Assembly (NCBI RefSeq): GCF_020216525.1 | Contig: NZ_JAIWOY010000001.1 | Location: 558,001-622,000, forward strand | Length of the DNA: 64,000 bases | Origin: Nocardioides nematodiphilus | Lineage (GTDB): Bacteria; Actinomycetota; Actinomycetes; Propionibacteriales; Nocardioidaceae | Direction of reading: 5' to 3' | Part shown: in pieces, positions 57,208 to 64,000 of the stretch | Position numbering within the stretch: the stretch's first letter is position 1 | Layout: every line of letters starts with the position of its first letter | Translations under genes and position numbers: made by a program | The notes under the pieces: generated by a model | Database searches by the model: none | What the model was told of the DNA's origin: nothing | The model's input: the letters and a program-made list of their open reading frames with translations, nothing else

Positions 57208-58521
57208 ATGCCCTTACCTTTGCTCACCGTGTCGTCCCTCAATCTGCGCAGCATCCTGGCCGACACCCGGCCCCTGAAGGAGCCGCACTTCCGGCGCCTG
57301 TGGATCGCCATGATCGTCACGATGGTCGGCGCCCAGCTGACCGTCGTCGCGGTGCCCGCCCAGATCTACGCCGACACCGGCTCCTCGGCGTACGTCGGCC
57401 TGACCGGCCTGTTCGGCCTGGTCCCGCTGGTGATCTTCGGCCTGTACGGCGGTGCGCTCGCGGACCACTTCGACCGCCGTCTGCTGATGATGGTCTCGAC
57501 CGTGGGCCTGATCGGCACCAGCGCGCTCTTCTGGCTCCAGGCCGCGCTCGGCCTGGGCAACGTCTGGGTCCTGCTGACGCTCTTCGCGGTGCAGCAGGCC
57601 TTCTTCGCGATCAACTCGCCCACCCGGCAGGCATTGCTGCCCAAGCTGCTCCCGGCGCAGCTCCTGCCGGCCGCCAACTCGCTCTCGATGACGGTGTTCA
57701 CCGCCGGCGCGGTCGCCGGCCCGCTGGTCGCAGGCGTCCTCATCCCGGTCACCGGCTACACGTACCTGTACCTGATCGACACGCTCACGCTCTTCGCCAC
57801 GCTCTACGCCGTCGTACGCCTCCCGGCCCTGCCGGTCGAGGGTGCCGGCGCGAAGGCGCCGGGCCTGCGCTCGGTGGTCGACGGACTGGTCTACCTCAAG
57901 ACCCAGCCGGTGCTCATGATGAGCTTCGTGGTCGACCTGATCGCGATGGTCTTCGGCATGCCCCGGGCGCTCTACCCGCAGATCGCCCACGAGTCGTTCC
58001 TCGGCCCGGCAGACGGCGGCATCGCCTTCGCGCTGCTCTTCGCCGCGATCCCGGCCGGCTCGGTGATCGGCGGCGTGCTGTCGGGCTGGCTCTCGCGCGT
58101 GGAGCGGCAGGGCCTGATCGTGCTCTGGTGCATCGCGGCGTGGGGCCTCGGCATCACCCTGTTCGGCGCCACCCTGTGGGTCACGCCACGGCTGCGGATC
58201 CTGATGCTGGTGCTCGGCCTGTTCTTCCAGATGATCGCCGGTGCGGCCGACGTCGCGTCCGCGGCGATCCGCACCTCGATCCTCCAGTCGGCGGCCGACG
58301 ACAACGTCCGCGGTCGGCTCCAGGGCGTCTTCACCGTGGTGGTCGCGGGTGGTCCCCGGATCGCGGACGTGGCGCACGGTGGCGCCGCTGCGGTCGTCGG
58401 GACAGCAGCGACGACCACCGGCGGTGGCCTCCTGGTGATCGTCGGCATCGCGCTGTGCGCGGTGCTGGTGCCGAGCTTCGTCCGCTACCGCGTCACGGCC
58501 GCGGAGCCGATCCGCGTCTGA
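57208..58521 (+). CDS. MFS exporter, EntS-like
   Basis: A 437-residue major facilitator with 12 predicted helices. After a short N-terminus (SLNLRSILADTRPLKEPHFRRLW) come TM1 and the loop motif GLYGGALADHFDRRLLMM near 85-102. FFAINSPTRQALLPKLLPAQ near 132-151 is typical of the EntS/enterobactin-exporter group (TIGR00900-like). The second half repeats the fold. The likely role is efflux of a siderophore, antibiotic or similar compound. ATG 57208 has GGAAGAG upstream; GTG 57229 is an alternative. It is divergent from the sigma/YCII unit. Confidence 0.88.
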   Translation: MPLPLLTVSSLNLRSILADTRPLKEPHFRRLWIAMIVTMVGAQLTVVAVPAQIYADTGSSAYVGLTGLFGLVPLVIFGLYGGALADHFDRRLLMMVSTVGLIGTSALFWLQAALGLGNVWVLLTLFAVQQAFFAINSPTRQALLPKLLPAQLLPAANSLSMTVFTAGAVAGPLVAGVLIPVTGYTYLYLIDTLTLFATLYAVVRLPALPVEGAGAKAPGLRSVVDGLVYLKTQPVLMMSFVVDLIAMVFGMPRALYPQIAHESFLGPADGGIAFALLFAAIPAGSVIGGVLSGWLSRVERQGLIVLWCIAAWGLGITLFGATLWVTPRLRILMLVLGLFFQMIAGAADVASAAIRTSILQSAADDNVRGRLQGVFTVVVAGGPRIADVAHGGAAAVVGTAATTTGGGLLVIVGIALCAVLVPSFVRYRVTAAEPIRV

Positions 58522-58525
58522 CGCG

Positions 58526-59032
58526 TCACGACCGCTCGAGGATGCCGCGGATGAGGTTGGCCTGGCCGAGGTGCTGGATGTCGTCCTCGAGGATCGACAC
58601 CAGCCGTACGCCGAGCGTCACCGGCGGGTCCCAGCGCTCGTCGACGACCCTGTCGAGGTCCTCGGCGCTGACCTGGGCGAGCCAGCCCACCGTCGCCTCG
58701 TGGGTGGCGCGCAGGTAGTCGGCCAGCAGATCGGCCGAGACCCGCACCTGGCCGACCTCCTCGGCGCTCTGCCCGTACCCGGTCGTCCGGACGTCGAACG
58801 GCAGGCCGAAGCGCTCCGCGTATCCCTGCGCCGTCCAGACCTGCTCGTGCCCGGCCACGCCGGCGACCTGCGCGTCCTGCCCCCGGGCCAGGTGCCAGAC
58901 CAGCCAGGCGATCGTGTTGGTCCCCGGCGCGATCCGGTGGGTCAGCTGGTCGTCGCTGAGGCCGTCGACGACCGCCGTCCCGCCCTCGACGATGCGCCCG
59001 AACGCGTCCTGGAGAAGCTCTGCCGGAGTCAT
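58526..59032 (-). CDS. DinB/mycothiol-transferase-like protein
   Basis: A 168-residue four-helix protein of the DinB/DUF664 superfamily. The three metal histidines are placed as expected: His near 20-50 (TIAWLVWHLARGQD carries one) and the last in DDIQHLGQANLIRGI near 150-163. The C-terminal block IQHLGQANLIRG is typical of thiol transferases that use mycothiol or bacillithiol in detoxification. In an actinobacterium mycothiol is the likely cofactor. It converges on the MFS gene with four bases between stops. Confidence 0.88.
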   Translation of the reverse strand: MTPAELLQDAFGRIVEGGTAVVDGLSDDQLTHRIAPGTNTIAWLVWHLARGQDAQVAGVAGHEQVWTAQGYAERFGLPFDVRTTGYGQSAEEVGQVRVSADLLADYLRATHEATVGWLAQVSAEDLDRVVDERWDPPVTLGVRLVSILEDDIQHLGQANLIRGILERS

Positions 59033-59076
59033 GTCTCCGGCGTTAGCGCGCCCGCACAGGAGGGGTACGGGGTCGC

Positions 59077-60066
59077 ATGACGAACTTCGGCTACACCCTC
59101 ATGACCGAGCAGAGCGGCCCGCGAGAGCTGGTCGGCTACGCACAGCGCGCCGAGGAGCGCGGCTTCGACTTCCTGCAGATGAGCGACCACTACTCACCGT
59201 GGCTGACCGACCAGGGACACGCCCCGTACGCCTGGTCGGTGCTCGGCGCCGTCGCCCAGGCGACCTCCGAGATCGGGCTGATGACGTACGTGACCTGCCC
59301 GACGATGCGCTACCACCCCGCCGTCGTGGCGCAGAAGGCCGCCACGATCGGCCTGCTCAGCGAGGGGCGCTTCACCCTCGGGCTGGGCAGCGGCGAGAAC
59401 CTCAACGAGCACACCATCGGGCTGGGCTGGCCGGCGATCGAGACCCGCCAGGAGATGCTGACCGAGGCGATCGAGATCATCCGCGCGCTCTTCGCCGGGG
59501 ACCTGGTCACCTACCGCGGGGAGCACTTCGACGTCGACTCGGCCCGGCTGTGGGACCTGCCCGAGGAGACCGTCCGGATCGCGGTGGCCTGCGCCGGCCA
59601 GCGGGCGGTCGAGACGTTCGCGCCGTACGGCGACGACCTCATCGCGGTCGAGCCCGACGAGACGCTGGTGCCGCAGTGGAACGCCCAGCCGGACGCGCTC
59701 GAGATCGGCTCGGGCGCCCGCGCGATCGGCCAGATCCCGATCTGCTGGGACCCCTCGGAGGAGGCTGCCATCGAGCGGGCGCACCGCGAGTTCAAGTGGT
59801 TCGGCGGCGGGTGGAACGTCAACGCCGACCTGCCCACCACGGCCGGGTTCTCGGCAGCGAGCCAGTTCGTCCGACCCGAGGACGTCGCGGAGTCGATCCC
59901 GTGCGGGCCCGACCTGGACAAGATCGTGGAGGCGGTCTCGAAGTTCTGGGAGGCGGGCTTCACCGACGTGGGGCTGGTCCAGGTCGGCGACGAGGGTCAG
60001 GACCGGTTCCTGGCCGAGGCCGCCGGTCCGCTGCTGGAGAGGCTGCGTGCGGCCGCGCACCGCTGA
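59077..60066 (+). CDS. F420-dependent LLM oxidoreductase
   Basis: A 329-residue luciferase-like monooxygenase-fold protein of the F420 branch (TIGR03557-like, related to F420-dependent glucose-6-phosphate dehydrogenase). It shows FGYTLMTEQSGPRELV at the start, FLQMSDHYSPW near 32-42 (F420/substrate loop), TYVTCPTMRYHPAVVAQKAA near 70-90 and LGLGSGENLNEH near 107-118. The enzyme would transfer hydride between F420 and an unknown substrate. ATG 59077 has AGGAGGGG about ten bases upstream. It precedes the SigJ-like gene on the same strand by 60 bases. Confidence 0.93.
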   Translation: MTNFGYTLMTEQSGPRELVGYAQRAEERGFDFLQMSDHYSPWLTDQGHAPYAWSVLGAVAQATSEIGLMTYVTCPTMRYHPAVVAQKAATIGLLSEGRFTLGLGSGENLNEHTIGLGWPAIETRQEMLTEAIEIIRALFAGDLVTYRGEHFDVDSARLWDLPEETVRIAVACAGQRAVETFAPYGDDLIAVEPDETLVPQWNAQPDALEIGSGARAIGQIPICWDPSEEAAIERAHREFKWFGGGWNVNADLPTTAGFSAASQFVRPEDVAESIPCGPDLDKIVEAVSKFWEAGFTDVGLVQVGDEGQDRFLAEAAGPLLERLRAAAHR

Positions 60067-60127
60067 TCGCCTCCGCCCGAGGGCATGTCACATCCCTGCG
60101 CGCCCGATCGTCGGAGAGGATGTGAAC

Positions 60128-60979
60128 GTGGAACTGGTCCAGGAGTACGAGTCCGAGCGACCGCGCCTGCTGGCGATCGCGAGCCGGATCCTGGGAGGCC
60201 CGAGTGGTGCCGAGGACGTGGCGCAGGAGGCGTGGCTGCGGCTGGCCGCCGCCGACCCGGCGCCGGACAACGTCGCGGCGTGGCTGACGACCGTCACCAC
60301 CCGGCTCTGCCTCGACCAGCTCCGCACCCGGCGGCACGCGTTCCCCAGCGACGAGCTGCCGGAGCTCCTGGAGTCCGTCGATCCTGTGGACGGCCCGGAG
60401 GCGGACGCGATGCTCGCGGACCAGGTCGACGCGGCGATGCTGGTCGTGCTGCACACGCTCTCGCCGATCGAGCGCGTCGCGTTCGTGCTCCACGACCTGT
60501 TCGGGGTGCCGTTCGAGGACGTCGCGGCCACGTTGGGCCGCTCGCCCGCCGCCGTGCGCCAGCTGGCCTCGCGGGCCCGGCGTCGCCTGCGCGGTGCGGA
60601 CGTGGACGCCGACCGCCGCGAGCACCAGGCCGTCGTGGACGCGTTCCTCGAGGCCGCCCGCGGCGGTGACCTGCCGCGGCTCGTCGAGCTGCTCGCCCCC
60701 GACGCGGTCCTGCACGCGGACCCCGCCGGCATCGCGATGGGCGCCGACACCCGCACCGGCGCAGCGGCGGTCGCCGACCGCTTCAACGGCGCCCGCGGCG
60801 CCATGAACGTCACCGTGGACGGCTGGGCGAGCGCCGCCTGGGTCCATCACCGCGACGTGAAGGTCGCGTTCCTCTTCACCATCGCGGACGGCCTCATCAC
60901 CGACATCGACATGGTCGCCGATGACACGTCACTCGCGCTGATGGACATCTCGGGAACGCACAACCCCCACCGAGGCTGA
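60128..60979 (+). CDS. SigJ-like ECF sigma factor with SnoaL domain
   Basis: A 283-residue ECF sigma factor. Region 2 is near 10-75 (LLAIASRILGGPSGAEDVAQ, WLRLAAADPAPDNVAAWL) and region 4 near 110-165 (LSPIERVAFVLHDLFGVPFE, RSPAAVRQLASRARRRL). The C-terminal 110 residues form a SnoaL-like domain (VVDAFLEAARGGDLPRLVEL, ending MDISGTHNP) that controls activity in the ECF41 group. The linker motif WLPEPL usual for ECF41 is not intact; the text reads ELPELLE. GTG 60128 is chosen because GGAGAG lies ten bases upstream; GTG 60122 is too close. No adjacent carboxymuconolactone-type gene is seen; the F420 enzyme may be its partner. Confidence 0.88.
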   Translation: MELVQEYESERPRLLAIASRILGGPSGAEDVAQEAWLRLAAADPAPDNVAAWLTTVTTRLCLDQLRTRRHAFPSDELPELLESVDPVDGPEADAMLADQVDAAMLVVLHTLSPIERVAFVLHDLFGVPFEDVAATLGRSPAAVRQLASRARRRLRGADVDADRREHQAVVDAFLEAARGGDLPRLVELLAPDAVLHADPAGIAMGADTRTGAAAVADRFNGARGAMNVTVDGWASAAWVHHRDVKVAFLFTIADGLITDIDMVADDTSLALMDISGTHNPHRG

Positions 60980-60990
60980 GGCGGCCGGCC

Positions 60991-61581
60991 TCAGACCTCC
61001 AGGTCGGGCGCGCACGCCCGCACGAGGTCGGCCAGCGGCCCGAGCTGAGCGCCCATCGGACCGTCGAGGACGGCGCCGAAGGCGCCGATCGAGAGCAGCA
61101 CGTTGAGCAGCATCCCGTAGGCGATGAAGTCCCGGACGGCCTCGTCGCTCCAGCCGGTGTCACGCAGCGTCGCGAAGATCCGGCCCATCCCGTCACGGGA
61201 GGCGACCCCGATCTCCGGCACCGCGCTGGCCGAGAAGCCGTGCATGAGGACGTGCAGGAAGTCGCTGTCGGCGAGCAGGTCGGTGTACGCCTGCGCCATC
61301 CGCTCCTTGTCCTCCTCGCTGCTCGGGTCGAAGGGTCGCTCGTCCAGGACGCCGCGGAACGCACCCGCGATCCGGTCGCAGGCGTGGGTGTAGACCTCGA
61401 GGAAGAGCTCGAGCTTGGTGCCGAACATGCGCACGACGTACGGCTGGCTGACGCCCGCGACCTTGGCCACCGCATCCGTGCTGGTGCCGGCGTAGCCGCC
61501 CTCGGCGAAGGCCTTCGTGGCGGCCGCCAGGATCAGCGCCCGGCGCTCCTCAGCAGGCATCCGTACGTTCATGGTTGACAT
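60991..61581 (-). CDS. TetR-family repressor of MFS exporter
   Basis: A 196-residue TetR protein. Helix 1 is ALILAAATKAFAEGGYAGT, and the helix-turn-helix reads STDAVAKVAGVSQPYVVRMF near 33-53. The ligand domain includes FLHVLMHGFSASAVPEIG near 110. ATG 61581 and ATG 61572 are both possible, and neither has a ribosome site, so the message may be leaderless. It is divergent from the DHA2-type exporter with a palindromic operator between the two, the standard layout for a drug-responsive repressor. Confidence 0.92.
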   Translation of the reverse strand: MSTMNVRMPAEERRALILAAATKAFAEGGYAGTSTDAVAKVAGVSQPYVVRMFGTKLELFLEVYTHACDRIAGAFRGVLDERPFDPSSEEDKERMAQAYTDLLADSDFLHVLMHGFSASAVPEIGVASRDGMGRIFATLRDTGWSDEAVRDFIAYGMLLNVLLSIGAFGAVLDGPMGAQLGPLADLVRACAPDLEV

Positions 61582-61590
61582 GTTATCAGT

Positions 61591-61623
61591 TGATTACTTA
61601 CGGTGAAGACGTCCAAGTAATCA
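61591..61623. promoter_or_regulatory. TetR operator candidate, TGATTACTT repeats
   Basis: TGATTACTT (61591-61599) and AAGTAATCA (61615-61623) are exact inverted repeats with a 15-base spacer, in an AT-rich gap between the TetR start (61581) and the exporter start (61653). An overlapping near-palindrome TTATCA-GT-TGATTA begins at 61583, and TTGACA at 61575-61580 may be a -35 box. Confidence 0.8.
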
Positions 61624-61652
61624 TTCAATGCCAACAAGTTCGAGGAGGAGCG

Positions 61653-63092
61653 ATGAGCTCGCTCACCGAAGCACCCGCCCCCGCCGACGGCGTCGCAGAC
61701 GACTCATCGCGCCTCGCCCGGGCCGCCCGCCGCGCGCCGCTGTGGCTGACCATCGCCGCGGTCAGCCTGCCCATGTTCATGGCCACCCTGGACAACCTGG
61801 TGATGACCAGCGCGCTGCCGGTCATCCAGCAGGACCTGCACTCCAGCGTGAGCGACCTCTCCTGGTTCATGAACGCGTACACGCTCGCGTTCGCCACCTT
61901 CATGCTCCCGGCCGCGACCCTCGGCGACCGGATCGGCCGACGCCGGATGATGGTCGCCGGGATCGTGGTCTTCACCGTGGCCTCGATCGGCTCGGCGCTC
62001 TCGCACTCCTCCAGCACGCTGATCACCGCCCGCGCCGTCCAGGGCTTCGGTGCGGCCGCGATCATGCCGCTCTCCCTCACGCTGCTCGCGGCCAACGTGC
62101 CCGACCGGCTGCGTCCGGCCGCGATCGGCATCTGGGGCGGCGTCTCGGGCCTCGGCGTCGCGCTCGGCCCGGTCGTCGGCGGTGCCGTGGTGCAGGGCAT
62201 CAGCTGGGAGGCGATCTTCTGGCTCAACGTCCCGGTCGCGATCATCGCGCTGCCGCTCATCCTCGCCGCGGTCAGCGAGTCGCGCGGCACCTGGCAGCGG
62301 CTCGACCCGATCGGCACCCTGCTCCTGGGCGGCGCCGTCTTCCTCGGCATCTGGGGCATCGTGCACGGCAACGACGACGGCTGGGGCTCGGCCACGGTCC
62401 TCGTCCCGCTGATCACCGCCGCCCTCCTCCTGCCGGCCTACGTCGCCTGGGCCGCGCGCCGGGGCAACGACGCCGTCCTGCCGCTGCGACTCTTCGGCTC
62501 GCGCAGCTTCTCGGTGGCCAACCTCGTCGCCCTCGGCTTCACCCTCGGCATGTTCGGCGCGGTCTTCCTGCTCTCGCAGTACCTCCAGGTCGTGCAGGGC
62601 TACAGCCCGCTCGGCGCCGGCGTCCGGACCCTGCCGTGGACCGCGGCCCCGATGGTCGTCGCCCCGATCGCCGGGGCGCTCGCCGGCCGGATCGGCGTCC
62701 GCCCGTTCTTGCTCGGCGGCCTCGCGCTCCAGGCCGGCTCGCTGGCCTGGTTCGCCTGGCTGACCGAGCAGGGCTCGGCCTACTCCGCCTTCATCCCGGC
62801 GCTGGCCATGGCGGGCATCGGCATGGGCCTGGTCTTCCCGTCGGTGTCGACCGCGGTCCTCGACGGGCTGCCGGACGGTGACTTCGCGATCGCCTCCTCA
62901 GCCAACTCGACGGTGCGCGAGTTCGGCGTCGCGCTGGGGATCGCCCTGCTCACCGCCGTCTTCCTCGGCAACGGTGGCCACATCGCGCCCGACGGCTACG
63001 ACGGTGCGATCGGCCCAGCGCTGCTCACCGGCTCCGGCGCCGTCGCGCTGGCCTTCATCGCCGCGCTCTTCGCCCCGCGCACCACGGCCTGA
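61653..63092 (+). CDS. DHA2-type MFS drug exporter
   Basis: A 479-residue major facilitator with about 14 helices (DHA2/EmrB/QacA type). TM1 shows LPMFMATLDNLVMTSALPVI near 38-57, motif A reads ATLGDRIGRRRMMV near 89-102, and motif C is in GLGVALGPVVGGAVVQGISW near 160-180. It would pump toxic compounds out with protons. ATG 61653 has GAGGAGGAGCG directly upstream; ATG 61575 lies beyond the operator. It is divergent from its TetR gene. A hairpin overlapping the end of the next gene follows. Confidence 0.93.
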   Translation: MSSLTEAPAPADGVADDSSRLARAARRAPLWLTIAAVSLPMFMATLDNLVMTSALPVIQQDLHSSVSDLSWFMNAYTLAFATFMLPAATLGDRIGRRRMMVAGIVVFTVASIGSALSHSSSTLITARAVQGFGAAAIMPLSLTLLAANVPDRLRPAAIGIWGGVSGLGVALGPVVGGAVVQGISWEAIFWLNVPVAIIALPLILAAVSESRGTWQRLDPIGTLLLGGAVFLGIWGIVHGNDDGWGSATVLVPLITAALLLPAYVAWAARRGNDAVLPLRLFGSRSFSVANLVALGFTLGMFGAVFLLSQYLQVVQGYSPLGAGVRTLPWTAAPMVVAPIAGALAGRIGVRPFLLGGLALQAGSLAWFAWLTEQGSAYSAFIPALAMAGIGMGLVFPSVSTAVLDGLPDGDFAIASSANSTVREFGVALGIALLTAVFLGNGGHIAPDGYDGAIGPALLTGSGAVALAFIAALFAPRTTA

Positions 63093-63102
63093 CAGCAGGC
63101 AC

Positions 63103-63141
63103 CTGATCCGCGCGGTCCTGTCAGAGGGCCGCGCGGATCAG
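63103..63141. terminator. Hairpin between convergent genes
   Basis: CTGATCCGCGCGG (63103-63115) and CCGCGCGGATCAG (63129-63141) pair perfectly over 13 bases with a 13-base loop. The right arm is inside the last codons of the PfkB-type kinase gene (its stop is at 63121-63123). It can end transcripts from both sides. Confidence 0.8.
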
Positions 63142-64000
63142 CTCGTCGGAGAGATCCGTACGGACCGTCTGCCGCGACGCGATCGTGAGCGCCGCGGCGG
63201 CGTGCGCGTAGTGCACGGCCTCCAGCCGGTCGTCCCCCCGCACGAGCGCGTGCGCGAACGCCCCGAGCATCGCATCGCCTGCACCGGTGAGGTCGACGTA
63301 CTCCTCGATGCGCGGCCCCGGCACCAGCCGGCTCCCGTACGGCGAGACGACGAACGAGCCCTGCTCCGGATCGAGCCGCACCCAGACCGACTCGACCCCG
63401 GTCCCCAGGAGCGCGTCGATCGCCACCGCGACCTCGTAGTCGGTGGTGGCCGGCAGCCCGGTGAGCGCGGTGAGCTCGGCGCGGTTGGGGGTGATGAGGT
63501 GGATCCCGGCGCGCAGGATCGGGCGCAGGCGCTCGGACTTCGGCACGCTGACCGGCTCGAGGATGACCCGTACGTCGGAGTCCGCCGCGATGGTGAGGGC
63601 CTGCTCGATGGTCGACGGCAGCAGATTGCCGTCCAGGATCAGCAGCCGGGCCCCGCGGATCAGGCCGGCCGCCGCCTCCACCATCAGCGGGGAGATCAGG
63701 TCGGTGGCGGCCATGTCCGCGACCGCGACCACGAGGTCGCCGTTGGCGGCGACGATCGCGGCGTAGGTACCGGTCTGCACCGGTCGCTCCCGCACGTGGC
63801 TGACGTCGACGCCCGCGTCCTCGGTGTGGTGCACCAGCTCGGAGCCGAGCGGGTCGTCGCCGACCACGGAGACCAGGTGGACGGGCGTGCCGAGACGCGC
63901 GATCACCTCGGCGATGTTGCGGCCCACCCCGCCGGGCGAGAGCTCCGAGGTCCCGGCGTTGCTGCTGCCGGGCACGAGGTCGACGTCCGCGATGGCGTGC
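63121..64000 (-). CDS. PfkB-family kinase (pseudouridine kinase-like), partial
   Basis: The 3' part of a ribokinase-type sugar kinase; the start is beyond the right edge. The visible 290 or so residues include the substrate site GGVGRNIAEVIARLG, typical of the pseudouridine kinase group, and LVSVVGDDPLGSELVHHTE. An ITPNRAELTALTG block lies near the middle. The anion hole and catalytic base are in YVDLTGAGDAMLGAFAHAL, with Asp as the base. Sequence just before the first possible in-window start, LVPGSSNAGTSE, continues the family pattern, so the gene is truncated only by the window. It phosphorylates a nucleoside or sugar; pseudouridine is the best guess. Confidence 0.85.
   Translation of the reverse strand, partial: HAIADVDLVPGSSNAGTSELSPGGVGRNIAEVIARLGTPVHLVSVVGDDPLGSELVHHTEDAGVDVSHVRERPVQTGTYAAIVAANGDLVVAVADMAATDLISPLMVEAAAGLIRGARLLILDGNLLPSTIEQALTIAADSDVRVILEPVSVPKSERLRPILRAGIHLITPNRAELTALTGLPATTDYEVAVAIDALLGTGVESVWVRLDPEQGSFVVSPYGSRLVPGPRIEEYVDLTGAGDAMLGAFAHALVRGDDRLEAVHYAHAAAALTIASRQTVRTDLSDELIRAAL

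Overview
The window is very GC-rich and densely packed, with short intergenic gaps and many ATGA or TGATG start/stop overlaps. Its gene content is actinobacterial: an F420-dependent luciferase-like oxidoreductase, a mycothiol-transferase-type DinB protein, a HelR-type RNA polymerase motor, WXG-type secretion proteins, ECF sigma factors of the TPR and SnoaL kinds, and many acyl-CoA dehydrogenases. A Nocardioides-like member of the Nocardioidaceae is the best guess. This is inferred from gene content, since no rRNA or tRNA is present to anchor it.

Region 1 (1-5.3 kb): the end of an unrecognised gene, a TetR regulator whose 3' end is built from a 39-bp periodic array of palindromic boxes, a glucose-6-phosphate dehydrogenase, a fused PhzE-type anthranilate synthase and a small secreted protein. 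Region 2 (5.3-9.3 kb): a type VII secretion accessory island. It has a small helical protein, a WXG protein with a glycine-zipper C-terminus that carries a +1 frameshift, a membrane protein and a soluble protein sharing one duplicated domain, a DcrB/Mog1-like protein and a possible EspG-like chaperone. No secretion ATPase is in the window. HelR and an enoyl-CoA hydratase/YihY pair follow.

Region 3 (14.1-23.2 kb): one long leftward operon reading TetR, TIGR03084-type protein, AtuA, AtuA C-terminal domain, acyl-CoA dehydrogenase, biotin-dependent carboxylase beta and alpha, second acyl-CoA dehydrogenase. This resembles the acyclic-terpene (Atu/Liu) logic: activate, desaturate, carboxylate, hydrate. 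Region 4 (23.3-31.9 kb): a PadR-controlled FtsX/LolD-type ABC transporter operon stands back to back with an EthA-like Baeyer-Villiger monooxygenase over a perfect palindrome. Two tandem AurF-like diiron oxygenases and a TetR follow.

Region 5 (31.9-41.4 kb): lipid catabolism. It contains an acyl-CoA dehydrogenase, a MerR regulator, FadA thiolase and FadB, with a shared operator candidate at the two control regions. An IS481-family element with a perfect NCTAGN target duplication sits exactly on the fadB stop codon and separates it from its terminator. A PadR gene and a dienoyl-CoA-reductase-like flavoenzyme follow.

Region 6 (41.4-64 kb): mixed metabolism, cell wall and stress genes. These include a GH1 glycosidase whose acid/base glutamate is glycine, pirin, a LuxR-type regulator, a succinate-semialdehyde-type dehydrogenase, a lipoprotein penicillin-binding protein, a DEAD-box helicase, YceI, a DUF3311/SSS monocarboxylate symporter, an M3 oligopeptidase, an ECF sigma factor with two DGPF/YCII proteins, two MFS exporters, a SigJ-like sigma factor and the 3' part of a PfkB kinase that leaves the window. 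All start choices and family calls come from reading the sequence; no database search was run.
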